From the NCBI RefSeq assembly GCF_000153485.2, contig NC_018721.1, positions 1,984,001-2,048,000 of the forward strand: a DNA stretch of 64,000 bases, read 5' to 3'. Of this stretch, positions 54,893 through 63,925 are shown piece after piece. The notes below the pieces were generated by a model. It did no database searches. It saw only the letters and a list, made by a program, of their open reading frames with translations, and was not told the DNA's origin. The translations under genes and the position numbers were made by a program. This stretch comes from Psychroflexus torquis ATCC 700755 (GTDB lineage: Bacteria; Bacteroidota; Bacteroidia; Flavobacteriales; Flavobacteriaceae). Position 1 is the first letter of the stretch; the number at the start of each line of letters is the position of its first letter.

Positions 54893-55051
54893 CTTTATAT
54901 ACTTTTTGATAAACGGAATGAATTCACGTTTGCTTTCTTATTACCATCCGTTAATCGCAATTTTTTCATCATTACAATCGGTACCAAGGATAATCTTATC
55001 ACTTCCAAATTTGGCTAGCTAAGGTTCAAAACCACTATGTTTTTTTGCCAT
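54893..55051 (-). pseudogene. hisA fragment joined to the IS1595 remnant
   Basis: The frame directly upstream of TAWYFM reads LAKFGSDKIILGTDCNDEKI, then AINGW, two stops, ESKREFIPFIKKYIKQG. This matches the middle of HisA (phosphoribosylformimino-5-aminoimidazole carboxamide ribotide isomerase: FGSDKIILG(A)D..., ...GW.E...EFI..Y...G). An additional stop precedes LAKFG. The piece of ~50 codons is continuous in frame with the transposase remnant, so a recombination or transposition event joined them. No other his gene is in the window. Confidence 0.6.
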
Positions 55052-55080
55052 TGTTGGGCTTTCGTTATTTTATTTCATTC

Positions 55081-55180
55081 TGCAAGGCGTTGTCAAAGGC
55101 ATACTTATTGACAAGTTTTGGCTCGTGCGGTTGACTTTTGAGGGACTTGACAATGTGTATGGTTTTTAGCGTTGGCTTCC
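55081..55180. repeat. Cassette-like palindromic repeat
   Basis: GCAAGGCGTTGTCAAAGGCA, TACTTATTGACAAG, then GGGACTTGACAATGTGTATG and TTTTTAGCGTTGGC: an imperfect palindrome with GTTGTCAAAGGCATA / TATGG..GCGTTGGC outer arms, like the repeat at 3262-3403. It lies directly at the 3' side of the GreA/B-like relic. Confidence 0.5.
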
Positions 55181-55430
55181 TTAATTTATTATTTCTAAAA
55201 TCTCAATATAATTATCCAAATTTCGAACTTTAGCAGTTTCACCAATCCCTTATCCAATTAATGCTACAGCCAACGGATATTTAATATTCACTTTTTGAAT
55301 TCCGTTTGACTTTTCATTTTTATTAATTTCCTTTTCAACTATTTGAACTTTAAGGTCTTTACCATTATTCAAGTATTTTACTTTACTACCAATCTTTACA
55401 GCATCTTTACATAATTCAGTTCTTTGTTAT
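55181..55430 (-). pseudogene. GreA/GreB C-terminal-domain protein remnant
   Basis: The minus strand reads DAVKIGSKVKYLNNGKDLKV, QIVEKEINKNEKSNGIQKVN IKYPLAVALIG, a TAA stop, then GIGETAKVRNLDNYIEILEI and IN before the natural stop. The P-LAVALIG-x-GIGETAKV pattern fits the C-terminal FKBP-like domain of GreA/GreB-type proteins (nucleoside diphosphate kinase regulator group). No start region is preserved. Confidence 0.6.
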
Positions 55431-55447
55431 GTGCTTTCGTTATTAAT

Positions 55448-55895
55448 TTAATTTTCAATAGCTTGAGACAATTCTCTTCCCGCTTTGATTTGTTCTTCAT
55501 AAAGTGGAGTAAGAAAAGTAGTGTTAGTACCTCCTCTAAATAAAATATTCATAATAATTCCATGTCCAATATGTTCACAAAGTTGGTCATCATATACTGA
55601 AATTTTTTTGGTAAGATCTTGGTGTGTTTTGGTATCAAGTTTTAACCATTTATACATAAAACCATTTTTATTTAATTCCAATTCTAACTCGTTACACCAT
55701 TTTAGTAAATCATTTTCTTGATTTTCAATATTATCTACCAACCTATAATAATTGTAAATTAAATCTTCAATCTTGCTCAAATTACCAGAATTTTTGAGCG
55801 ATTCAAAAGCTGATCTATTAAAATTTAATGCTATTTCTATAATCAAACCAGAAATAGCACTCTGTATGGTTGCTTGGTCACTGAAATCTCTATTA
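55448..55895 (-). pseudogene. Hypothetical protein truncated at the 5' end by a MITE
   Basis: The frame is open to 55954, but its first 20 codons (MCRIRFGKTIYCVIIGLIWF) are encoded by the MITE-like copy F, and the same residues occur in other MITE copies. The genuine part starts near DFSDQATIQSAISGLI and runs to RELSQAIEN, about 148 residues. It is mostly helical (SAFESLKNSGNLSKIEDLIY NYYRLVDN) with no named family. The native start has been lost or displaced by the element. Confidence 0.6.
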
Positions 55896-56111
55896 AACCA
55901 AATTAGACCTATAATGACGCAATAAATCGTTTTACCGAAACGAATTCGGCACATGCTTTTTTCGCCTGTTTTTCATCAAAAATAATTACCGTAGCTAAGG
56001 CTATGCTAGTTATTTTTGATTTCAATCAATCAATCAAAAAACCTGTGCTGAGCTTCGTCGTAGTATAATTCAATTTATTCATACGGCATTATAAATATAA
56101 TTTGGTATTAG
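55896..56111. repeat. MITE-like element, copy F
   Basis: This is a ~215-bp copy and the most complete type: AACCAAATTAGACCTATAAT at the left, CCGAAACGAATTCGGCACAT internal palindrome, the inner AATAATTACCGTAGCTAAGG hairpin, CTGTGCTGAGCTTCGTCGTA, and ...GGCATTATAAATATAATTTGGTAT at the right. It breaks the 5' end of the gene at 55448-55895. Confidence 0.8.
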
Positions 56112-56139
56112 ATATGCTTTGAGCATTTCTTTGCTTAGC

Positions 56140-56653
56140 ACTCATTTGGTATGCTTTTCTGGGACAATTGTAAGATGGGGTGTGGATTCGTTTCCTCTCA
56201 TACACCTGTTTAAGATTTTTTTTGTAATCTGCCTTAACCAAGAAATTGTTAGCGTATTTAAGGAATGCAGGAGTTTTAATTGAGCATCTGTGAGTTTATT
56301 GCCATAGCCAATTTCTCGTATATCTGATCGCTTGTCATCAATAACGCTAATAACAGTAACAGATTTGAGTGTTTCGATCTCCTCTAATTGTTCTTTATCA
56401 AAAAAAGCATCAAAAAATAATGCGTTCGCTATGACCTCTTTTTTATAGGCCCAAACCTTGACCCTACATCATGGATAAATTCTGTAAAGACATTCTTTTT
56501 TACTTTTATTTCAACTTGATTATTGATCGCCATCTACCCACTTATTGATTTGGCTACTTGATTTGTTTCATGATCGCCTTTAGTAAAGTTTCCACAAGCC
56601 GCAAGACCCAATAGGGTTAGTGATATAGAGTAAAATAAAAGGTTCTTTTTCAT
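56140..56653 (-). pseudogene. Lipoprotein gene, broken by stop and frameshift
   Basis: It starts MKKNLLFYSISLTLLGLAAC (lipobox, Cys20) and GNFTKGDHETNQVAKSISG, then a TAG. The sense continues as MAINNQVEIKVKKNVFTEFI HD, and after a frameshift as KKEVIANALFFDAFFDKEQL, EEIETLKSVTVISVIDDKRS and DIREIGYGNKLTDAQLKLLH SLNTLTI. No family is named. The intact product would be a lipoprotein of roughly 165 residues. Confidence 0.65.
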
Positions 56654-56884
56654 AACGATCGATTTATTGATTAATTTTCATCAAATGCATGGCAGTTGTG
56701 CAGTTTACGGCGTACATTAAATATGAAAAAACTGTCAATTTTGTGTGAAACATATTAAAACGGTAGCGTTAAGGATCATTTTGTCGGGCGGGATCTTTTT
56801 CGCAATGATATTTAGCCTTATTTGTAACTTGATAAACCATATCGTTTAATTTTATTTTAGTAAATTTAACCTAAATTAATAGTT

Positions 56885-58954
56885 ATGAAGAATCTATTTA
56901 AATTACTCCTAGTTTTATTTTTTGTGCAATTTACTTTTGCTAATGGCGGAGTAGTTATTGCTGATATTGAAAATGGAACATATCTAAGATTAGTTAATTC
57001 ACAAATTGACGTCACTGTTCAGAATCAAATTTCTACTGTTATTACTAGTCAAATTTTTATTAACGATTTGGGAGGTTCTCAGGAAATACAATATGCATTC
57101 CCTGTACCTGGTAATGCTTCCGTAACTCAATTAAGATGGAGAGTAGATGGAGGAGAATGGCAAGTAGCTGTTTTTATAGAGGAGGATCCTTCCGGAGGAG
57201 GTGGAGATGGAGATGGGGTAACGCCCAATGCTAATTTAGTCTCATACTTGGGTGCAACTCCTGTATATTTTGCTTTTATTGAAGAAATAGCTGAGAATAG
57301 TGAAATTGAAGTTGAATTATCATACGTAGAATTATTGCCTTATAGTTTTGATGAAGTAACGTTTGAATACCCTAGCGATTACTCAGCAATACAATCTGAT
57401 GTTATTGTTTTTGCCCAAAATCTAAATTTCAACTTATTTTCTGAAAGAACAATCGATGATGTTGAGTTGTTTAATAATGTAGGAACCATGACCAATGATG
57501 GTAACGTTGCTACTGTTCTTATTAGTGAAAATGAAGCTATTTCTATCAATGATATTCTAATTAAATACCAACTTGCATCAGATGAATTAGGAGTGATTCC
57601 TTTTAGTACTCTTTTAGAGGAAGGTGTTAATGAATGTGACGATTTTGGGAATGGGTTTTTTGGTTTAGTGGTTGAACCAGAATCAAATGCAAATACTGAA
57701 GTCATAGAAAAGAATTTTGTGCTTATTATAGATTCATCAGGTAGTATGAGGGGGGGAAACAAGATGGCTCAAGCAAAAGAAGCCTCAGAGTTTATCGTGA
57801 ATAATTTGAATATAGGGGATAACTTTAATGTTATAGATTTTGATAATAATATTGTATTGTTCCAGCCTGAATTAGTGGAATATAATATTCAAAATTCAAA
57901 TGCAGCCTTAGATTTTATAGAGAACATTGTTGCACTAGGGGCAACTAATATTTCTGAATCCTTAGTAACTGCAATAAATCAGTTTGAGGCAGGAGCAGAA
58001 GATAAAGCTAATATTATTGTGTTCTTCACTGATGGAGGAGCAACTGAAGGAGAAACAAATACTCAAAATATATTACAATTAGCTGAGGACACAGTCAATC
58101 AAATAGAAACAGAGATATTCTTATTTACTTTTGGTATTGGTGAAGATGTTACAACTGATTTGCTAACCCTATTAGCCGTTCAGAATAATGGTTTTGTAAC
58201 ATTTTTGGGCGATAATGAAATAGTAGATATAATTTCAAATTTTTACCTCACTATACGAAACCCTGTTTTACTAAACCCGGTTATTACAGTGGATCCAGTG
58301 GGTGCTATCAATAACGTATATCCTGATCCTTTACCTAACTTATATAAGGGACAACAGTTAGTATTTACAGGCAGGTATGAGGTTCCACAGGATATTTCAT
58401 TAACATTAACAGGAACTGCATTTAACCAGCAAGTAGAATATAATTATGATTTTAATTTAAGCGATCAAAATAATGAAGGATATGCTTTTTTGCCAAAATT
58501 ATGGGCAAAAACTAAAATGGAAAGCTTACTTATTGATTATTACTCCTTCCCAGAAGGTTCTTCTGAAGCCGAAGCAATACTAGAAATTATTGAAGAAACT
58601 AGTATTTGTTATCAAGTGCTAAGCCCTTTTACTAGTTTAGGTGATGGTGGAACATTAAGTGACGGAGAGTTTATGGATGACAAGAATAATTCTCTAAAGT
58701 TTTTCCCCAATCCGTTTACTTCAAAAACTAAAGCATTTGTTTATTTAGATCAGGCAGCTAAAATATTAATCCAAATTTATTCAATAGAAGGGAAGTTAGT
58801 TAAAACAATTTCTATAAATGGTGTTTATGGAAGAAATATAATTGAATGGAATGGAGAGGATAACGGAAACAAATTAATAGAGTCAGGAATATATATTTAT
58901 ACCATAAATATTGGAGGTAAAGAAACTCATTTTGGTAAATTAATTAAGAAATAA
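56885..58954 (+). CDS. VIT/VWA-domain protein with T9SS sorting tail
   Basis: This 689-residue secreted protein has a signal peptide (residues 1-19, ending FTFAN). A VIT domain (~25-150) has VTVQNQISTVITSQIFINDL, IQYAFPVPGNASVTQLRWRV and an acidic Gly-rich insert (EEDPSGGGGDGDG). The VWA domain carries the MIDAS motif D283-S-S-G-S287 (VLIIDSSGSMRGGNKM), the conserved Thr region GATNISESLV and FFTDGGATEGETN. The C-terminal type A sorting domain has LKFFPNPFTSKTKAFVYLDQ and IYIYTINIGGKETHFGKLIK. Similar to inter-alpha-trypsin inhibitor heavy-chain-like proteins; a surface adhesion or matrix role is likely. Confidence 0.9.
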   Translation: MKNLFKLLLVLFFVQFTFANGGVVIADIENGTYLRLVNSQIDVTVQNQISTVITSQIFINDLGGSQEIQYAFPVPGNASVTQLRWRVDGGEWQVAVFIEEDPSGGGGDGDGVTPNANLVSYLGATPVYFAFIEEIAENSEIEVELSYVELLPYSFDEVTFEYPSDYSAIQSDVIVFAQNLNFNLFSERTIDDVELFNNVGTMTNDGNVATVLISENEAISINDILIKYQLASDELGVIPFSTLLEEGVNECDDFGNGFFGLVVEPESNANTEVIEKNFVLIIDSSGSMRGGNKMAQAKEASEFIVNNLNIGDNFNVIDFDNNIVLFQPELVEYNIQNSNAALDFIENIVALGATNISESLVTAINQFEAGAEDKANIIVFFTDGGATEGETNTQNILQLAEDTVNQIETEIFLFTFGIGEDVTTDLLTLLAVQNNGFVTFLGDNEIVDIISNFYLTIRNPVLLNPVITVDPVGAINNVYPDPLPNLYKGQQLVFTGRYEVPQDISLTLTGTAFNQQVEYNYDFNLSDQNNEGYAFLPKLWAKTKMESLLIDYYSFPEGSSEAEAILEIIEETSICYQVLSPFTSLGDGGTLSDGEFMDDKNNSLKFFPNPFTSKTKAFVYLDQAAKILIQIYSIEGKLVKTISINGVYGRNIIEWNGEDNGNKLIESGIYIYTINIGGKETHFGKLIKK

Positions 58955-58998
58955 ATAAATCCGCTTCTTTTCCCTAATTCAACAAAAAAGCAGGTGGT

Positions 58999-59659
58999 TA
59001 GAAAATTCTAGTGGTTACAATAGCTACAGGTCCTTTTGAAGTAGGCGAGGACTAGCAAATACGACTATTGCTGCTATCGAAGCGTCATTTTTATTTTTCT
59101 CATTATCTGGGAACTGTATTTCAGGGGAAAGTCCAATGAGTAGAGAGAGATGGCTGCTGGCACTACCTCCCCGTAATCCAATTCTATCAGAATCTACTTT
59201 AAAATCAGTAGCATTTTGTTTGATGTATTAAACTGCTCTTCTCATATGAGTTACCAATTCTGACATTACAAATTTTGGCTGACTTCCATGCCTTACTTCA
59301 AAAACAGTAAAGCCTTCCGAAACTAATTGTTTTGGACTTAGAATATGCCAGGTATCTGACTCAGTCATTTCTTGATCCGTTGCGAATCTATAATGACCAT
59401 CTTCAAGTATTTTAAAAGTGTCAAAAGGAGAAGTCCAACCTCCGCTATTAGTCAATATTATGCCTGCACCATTAGGTTTTGTTGGTACATAAACATCAAA
59501 AGTTAGTGCCATACCAAAATCATGACCGTATACAACGTCTTTGATTAATGTAAAATTTGAGGGTGAAGACTCCCCCTCTTTACTTTGCTCTGATTTGCTG
59601 TTAGAACAACTTTTAAGAATAATTAATAGTAAAAACTGGATTATTAAAGGATATCTCAT
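58999..59659 (-). pseudogene. Alpha/beta-hydrolase lipoprotein, decayed
   Basis: The gene starts at the ATG of MRYPLIIQFLLLIILKSCSN (lipobox); the 32 codons before it come from a cassette-like repeat. The sense continues through VVYGHDFGMALTFDVYVPTK, GAGIILTNSGGWTSPFD (oxyanion region) and a stop after MRRAV (59228). It resumes as YIKQNATDFKVDSDRIGLRG, GSASSHLSLLIGLS (nucleophile elbow GGSAS) and a further break near ASPRL. The upstream half is open but lacks the catalytic serine. It is probably a former esterase. Confidence 0.75.
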
Positions 59660-59671
59660 CTGTTTTTCGTA

Positions 59672-59776
59672 ATGTCCGCCAACATCCGTATAAACCCTAT
59701 TTAACTCTTTAGTATTGGGTATATATCTATTATATGTCGTTTTATTCCCTACCAAACTAGCACTTTTGCGTATACT
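59672..59776. repeat. Cassette-like repeat (pairs with 4062-4165)
   Basis: It begins AATGTCCGCCAACATCCGTA and includes GGGTATATATCTATTATATG. It is homologous along ~100 bp to 4062-4165 and sits 12 bases upstream of the hydrolase start. Confidence 0.6.
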
Positions 59777-59906
59777 TTACTAAGGTCTTTTTATAGGTTA
59801 CTGTCACTTTCTTAAAAACGCTTTCGATAGATTGTGTTGATCTAACTTGTGTTCTTATAAAATGGGCTTAAAAACACCTTAATTCTAGGCACTTGGTTTG
59901 TTTGGC

Positions 59907-60010
59907 GGTAACTTCAGTATAAATCATAATTTTGGATGTTTTATAGTCAGAAGAAGTCTAGGCACCTATTTATTATAACTGATTTCTTATACATCTAAGC
60001 GCATCTTAAA
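59907..60010. repeat. Direct repeat left of the CrtO-like gene
   Basis: AACTTCAGTATAAATCATAA, then TTTTGGATGTTTTATAGTC, is repeated with changes at 60709-60830 in the same orientation. The two bracket the 190-residue membrane protein gene. The rest of 59777-60060 has no gene. Confidence 0.5.
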
Positions 60011-60060
60011 CACGTGTTTTTGGAAACGGTCATTTCCATATCCCCAAAATATCCTATCAA

Positions 60061-60633
60061 TTACTTTCTCTTTTCTAAGAGTTTTGTAAGCCGTTCTATC
60101 TGAATTCTATGCATTCTCTGTAAAATAATGGGATATAGATTACCGATTAAATTTATTATGGTGGTGATTATAAAAATGGCTAAATGTCCATTTATTAGTA
60201 AAATAAAAGATACCATCAAAACGGCTATTAAAGAGGCTAAGTGACCAAATTCTGATTGTCTAGTTTGAAAATCAAAATTTTCAATCCCCGTTTTTGCACC
60301 ACTAAAATATTTTTTTCTATTTTTCTCTTTACCCCAAAAAGCTTTAAGAAGTAGGGTTTTAAAAAATTCTACGCCTAATCTTCTATAAATAATTGTCAAG
60401 CTTTTTGAGTTTTTAATTTGATAATACGAGCTCGGCAATAGCGCGTTCGTTTTATAGACAAAACCCAGAAAGGCAAAAACACCTGTGATAAATAGATTTA
60501 GAACTAGTGAAATACCAAAGATTGCAATCCAAGAAAATTCAGCCGCATTTGTATGGATTAATAAATTAAGTAATTCTATTGACTGATAAGCTAGAAAAAT
60601 TGAAAACAAAGAAAATAGCAATTTCTTAATCAT
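60061..60633 (-). CDS. Membrane protein, possible CrtO-like carotenoid-glycoside acyltransferase
   Basis: This 190-residue protein has four hydrophobic segments: LLFSLFSIFLAYQSIELLNL, WIAIFGISLVLNLFITGVFA, GHLASLIAVLMVSFILLING and LAIFIITTIINLIGNLYPII. The central LTIIYRRLGVEFFKTLLLKA FWGKEKNRKKYFSG and the end IGNLYPIILQRMHRIQIERL resemble the N-x-P-x-x-x-Q-R-x-x-R tail of glycosyl-4,4'-diaponeurosporenoate acyltransferase (CrtO). The assignment is tentative. It is flanked by ~100-bp direct repeats, so it may be an acquired cassette. Confidence 0.6.
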   Translation of the reverse strand: MIKKLLFSLFSIFLAYQSIELLNLLIHTNAAEFSWIAIFGISLVLNLFITGVFAFLGFVYKTNALLPSSYYQIKNSKSLTIIYRRLGVEFFKTLLLKAFWGKEKNRKKYFSGAKTGIENFDFQTRQSEFGHLASLIAVLMVSFILLINGHLAIFIITTIINLIGNLYPIILQRMHRIQIERLTKLLEKRK

Positions 60634-60708
60634 TAGAATTGAGCATTTTACGGTTTAGTTTATTTTGAATTGGGAGTTCATTTTATTTATTAGTTTTTTT
60701 TGTACTTA

Positions 60709-60830
60709 TTCTAGCATCAGTATAAACCCTAATTTTGGATGTTTTATGAGGTCTATATTCACCATAAGTCCTAGTTTACCTATCAAATATAATCGATTTT
60801 TTAATACACCAAGTACTTCTTAATCTCGTG
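60709..60830. repeat. Direct repeat right of the CrtO-like gene
   Basis: GCATCAGTATAAACCCTAAT, then TTTGGATGTTTTATGAGGTC, CCTAGTTTACCTATC and CACCAAGTACTTCTTAATCT correspond to the copy at 59907-60010. Confidence 0.5.
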
Positions 60831-60875
60831 AGCTTCATAAACCATTATTTCCTATCTGTAAACATCAATATATTT

Positions 60876-60883
60876 TATATTTG
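60876..60883 (+). promoter_or_regulatory. Candidate -7 element for gltX
   Basis: TATATTTG fits the Bacteroidota TAnnTTTG element and lies 15 bases upstream of the gltX ATG (60899). A clear TTTG -33 element is not present at the right distance, so the call is moderate. Confidence 0.4.
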
Positions 60884-60898
60884 TAAAAAAAACAGAAG

Positions 60899-62416
60899 AT
60901 GGATACGAAAGTAAGAGTGAGATTTGCCCCAAGTCCAACAGGGCCACTTCATATTGGAGGCGTAAGAACTGCTTTGTATAACTACTTGTTTGCTAAAAAA
61001 CACCAAGGTGATTTTTTACTAAGAATTGAAGACACCGACCAAAACCGATTTGTAGAGGGTGCAGAGCAGTATATTAAAGAAACTTTGGAATGGTGTGGAA
61101 TCCCATACGATGAAGGTCCAGGAAAGCCAGGGAATTGTGGGCCTTATAAGCAAAGTGATCGCAAGGAAATCTACGTGGAGCATGTAGATAAATTGATCCA
61201 AAGCAATAATGCTTACTACGCCTTTGACACTCCTGAAGACTTGGAGGTGAAGCGCAAAGAAGCAGAGCAAGACCACACGAAATTCAGTTACGGACCAAAA
61301 AATAGAAATCAACTCAATAATTCCTTAACTCTTTCTGCGGAAGAGCTGCAGACAAAATTGGATAACAAGGAGAACTATGTTATTCGTTTTAAGACAAAAT
61401 CGTCTGTAACACTCTCCATTCATGATGAAATTAGAGGGTTTATAGAAGTGGATTCTGAAGTCCTAGATGATAAGGTTCTATTTAAAAGCGACGGCTTGCC
61501 AACTTACCACTTAGCAAATATTGTCGATGATCATCTCATGAGAATTACACATGTAATTCGCGGGGAGGAATGGTTACCTTCACTACCCCTTCACATTTCT
61601 TTATACGAAGCTTTTGGTTGGGAGACTCCAAAATTTGCTCACTTGCCTCTTATTTTGAAACCAAGTGGAAAAGGAAAATTGAGTAAACGAGATGGAGACC
61701 AACTTGGGTTTCCTGTATTTCCTTTAGAATGGAAAGACCCTAAAACAGGAGCTACCTCTTCGGGATATCGCGAGGAAGGATTTTTCCCAGAAACCTTAGT
61801 TAACATGTTGGCCTTACTAGGTTGGAATGATGGAACCGAAAAAGAATTTTTTTCTATAAAAGAGCTTACAGAATCTTTTGAACTAGAAAGGGTTCATAAA
61901 TCTGGAGCTAAGTTTGATCATGAAAAAACAGAATGGTTTCAGCATCACTATATGCAAGAGATGTCCGTCTCCAAATTGGTTCAGGAGTTTTCAATAATCC
62001 TGAAGGAGAAGGGAGTAGATGTTCAACAAGCTTACGTGGAGGAAGTCGTTGAAAAAATACGGGAAAGAGCTGCGTTTGTATCAGAATTTTGGGAGTTGTC
62101 TTCTTTTTACTTTGAATCGCCTAAAGAATTTGATTCGAAATCGGCTAAAAAAGCCTGGAAAAATGATTCACAAGAATGGATGCGAGCTTTAATCGGAAAG
62201 CTGGAAAGTATTGAAGATTTTTCTCAAACCCATGTTCAGAGTGAAGTCAAAGAATGGATCAACACCCAAGGTCTAAGTTTTGGTAAAATTATGCAACCCT
62301 TAAGGCTCGCTTTGGTAGGGGCTATGAGTGGACCTGATGTTTTTCATATCGCTGCTTGCATCGGTAAAGAGGACAGTATATATAGACTGAATTATGCCAT
62401 TGAGAAATTGGCTTAA
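60899..62416 (+). CDS. gltX: Glutamate--tRNA ligase
   Basis: This 505-residue class I aminoacyl-tRNA synthetase has the HIGH-type motif PSPTGPLHIGG (His18-Ile-Gly-Gly21), LLRIEDTDQNRFVEGAE, the KMSKS-equivalent KLSKR at 260-264, and the C-terminal anticodon-binding helical domain ending DVFHIAACIGKEDSIYRLNY. It charges tRNA-Glu with glutamate. The start ATG follows AAAAAACAGAAG. It is followed by the SPFH gene 69 bp downstream. Confidence 0.97.
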   Translation: MDTKVRVRFAPSPTGPLHIGGVRTALYNYLFAKKHQGDFLLRIEDTDQNRFVEGAEQYIKETLEWCGIPYDEGPGKPGNCGPYKQSDRKEIYVEHVDKLIQSNNAYYAFDTPEDLEVKRKEAEQDHTKFSYGPKNRNQLNNSLTLSAEELQTKLDNKENYVIRFKTKSSVTLSIHDEIRGFIEVDSEVLDDKVLFKSDGLPTYHLANIVDDHLMRITHVIRGEEWLPSLPLHISLYEAFGWETPKFAHLPLILKPSGKGKLSKRDGDQLGFPVFPLEWKDPKTGATSSGYREEGFFPETLVNMLALLGWNDGTEKEFFSIKELTESFELERVHKSGAKFDHEKTEWFQHHYMQEMSVSKLVQEFSIILKEKGVDVQQAYVEEVVEKIRERAAFVSEFWELSSFYFESPKEFDSKSAKKAWKNDSQEWMRALIGKLESIEDFSQTHVQSEVKEWINTQGLSFGKIMQPLRLALVGAMSGPDVFHIAACIGKEDSIYRLNYAIEKLA

Positions 62417-62485
62417 TCTTTTAGTTTTTCGGTGCAATGCAGTCGGAAAAGGTTTATTTTTATATAAATTTTATAACTAATTATT

Positions 62486-63427
62486 ATGGGAACATTTGCA
62501 GGTATTTTTATAGTGGTAATTGTTTTTTTTATCATTATAAGTGGAATTTTCACAGTGAAGCAACAAACAGCAGCTTTGGTGGAACGCTTCGGGAAATTTT
62601 TGAGTATAAGGAATTCAGGACTGCATTTTAAAGTTCCATTAGTGGACCGTATTGCAGGGAAAATAAATCTTAAAATTCAGCAACTGGATGTCAATATAGA
62701 GACTAAAACCAAAGATGATGTGTTTGTTATTCTTAAAGTGTCGGTTCAGTATCAAGTGACTCGAGCTAGAATTTACGATGCTTTTTATAAACTAGAGAGC
62801 CCAAGTGCTCAAATTACATCTTATGTTTTTGATGTGGTTCGAGCGGAAGTGCCAAAAATGAAATTGGATGATGTTTTTGTGCGCAAAGACGATGTTGCAA
62901 ATGCTGTAAAGTCAGAACTTAATGATGCTATGCTAGACTATGGTTACGACATCATAAGAACACTTGTCACAGACATTGATCCCGATGATAAGGTAAAGGC
63001 ATCTATGAACCGAATTAATGCCTCAGAACGAGAAAAAATAGCAGCTGAGTTTGAAGGTGAAACAGAGCGAATTAAAATCGTTGCTGTAGCCAGAGCCGAA
63101 GCAGAAAGCAAACGACTCCAAGGACAAGGGATTGCAGATCAACGTAGAGAAATAGCTAGAGGTCTCGAGGAAAGTGTTGAGGTACTTAATAAAGTAGGAA
63201 TTAACTCTCAGGAAGCTTCAGCATTAATTGTGGTGACTCAACATTACGATACCCTTCAATCTATAGGAAGCCAAACCAACTCCAACCTTATCCTTATGCC
63301 AAATTCTCCTGAAGCGGGCAGCAATATGCTAAACGACATGATTGCTTCTTTTACCGCCGCTAGCCAGATTGGTGATGAGATGAAAAAGCAAAATGATCGC
63401 AAAGCGATTCAAGAAAAACCAGATTAA
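62486..63427 (+). CDS. SPFH/band 7 membrane protein
   Basis: This 313-residue protein has an N-terminal membrane segment (GIFIVVIVFFIIISGIF) followed by a band 7 domain: QQTAALVERFGKFLSIRNSG LHFKVPLVDRI, NIETKTKDDVFVILKVSVQY, VRAEVPKMKLDDVFVRKDDV. A coiled region with AEAESKRLQGQGIADQRREI comes next. This is the stomatin/HIR subtype. Such proteins form rings or scaffolds in membrane microdomains. It is downstream of gltX and ends in a strong terminator. Confidence 0.9.
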   Translation: MGTFAGIFIVVIVFFIIISGIFTVKQQTAALVERFGKFLSIRNSGLHFKVPLVDRIAGKINLKIQQLDVNIETKTKDDVFVILKVSVQYQVTRARIYDAFYKLESPSAQITSYVFDVVRAEVPKMKLDDVFVRKDDVANAVKSELNDAMLDYGYDIIRTLVTDIDPDDKVKASMNRINASEREKIAAEFEGETERIKIVAVARAEAESKRLQGQGIADQRREIARGLEESVEVLNKVGINSQEASALIVVTQHYDTLQSIGSQTNSNLILMPNSPEAGSNMLNDMIASFTAASQIGDEMKKQNDRKAIQEKPD

Positions 63428-63446
63428 ATATAAAAGTTTGGTAGAC

Positions 63447-63495
63447 AGACATTAAAAAAGGCTTGTGAAAATTTCACAAGCCTTTTTTAATGTCT
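63447..63495 (+). terminator. Strong terminator of gltX-SPFH unit
   Basis: Perfect 24-base arms (AGACATTAAAAAAGGCTTGT-GAAA and its complement) meet at a minimal loop, with a T-run in the 3' arm. It lies 20 bases after the SPFH stop. Confidence 0.9.
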
Positions 63496-63506
63496 AAAAC
63501 TATTCA

Positions 63507-63630
63507 TACCAATTTAGTTTTTAAATGAGGCATTAAAAATTATACTACGACGTAACTCAGCACAGGTTTTTTACTTAGGTGAGGAAAAATATATAAGCAT
63601 AACACTAGTTACGGTTCTATTTTATCACGA
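63507..63630. repeat. MITE-like element, degraded copy G1
   Basis: Left end TACCAATTTAGTTTTTAAAT and the block ATTATACTACGACGTAACTC AGCACAGG are recognisable; the right end is lost. It is adjacent to copy G2. Confidence 0.55.
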
Positions 63631-63637
63631 TTTGTAA

Positions 63638-63845
63638 TACCAAATTATATTTATAATGCCGTATGAATAAATTGAATTATACTTCGACGTGGCTCAGTAC
63701 AGGTTTTTTGATTGATTGAAATCAAAAATAACTAGCATAGCCTTAGCTACGGTAATTATTTTTAATAAAAAGCAGGTGAAAAAAGCCTGTGCCGAATTCA
63801 TTTCGGTAAAACGATTTATTGAGACATTATAGGTCTAATTTGGTA
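63638..63845. repeat. MITE-like element, copy G2
   Basis: This is a nearly complete copy in inverse orientation to copy F: TACCAAATTATATTTATAAT at the left, GGCTCAGTACAGG, the inner AGCATAGCCTTAGCTACGGT hairpin, GTGCCGAATTCATTTCGGTA, and ATTATAGGTCTAATTTGGTA at the right, ~208 bp. Confidence 0.8.
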
Positions 63846-63848
63846 TAA

Positions 63849-63925
63849 GTCAAAAAAGCCTGTGTCGAACTCGTTTCGGTAAAACTGATTTTATACGACA
63901 TTTGAATGCTAAATAAGTATAAGAC
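63849..63925. repeat. MITE-like element fragment G3
   Basis: AAAAAAGCCTGTGTCGAACT, CGTTTCGGTAAAAC...ATACGACATTTGAAT is an end fragment joined to copy G2, showing nested or tandem insertion of the family at this point. Confidence 0.55.

Noticed and set aside
55896..55954. N-terminal 20 residues of the 168-codon frame as genuine protein
   Set aside because: The same residues are encoded by other MITE copies; they come from the inserted element.
59660..59755. N-terminal 32 residues of the hydrolase frame
   Set aside because: They are encoded by the cassette-like repeat and precede a proper lipoprotein signal with its own ATG.
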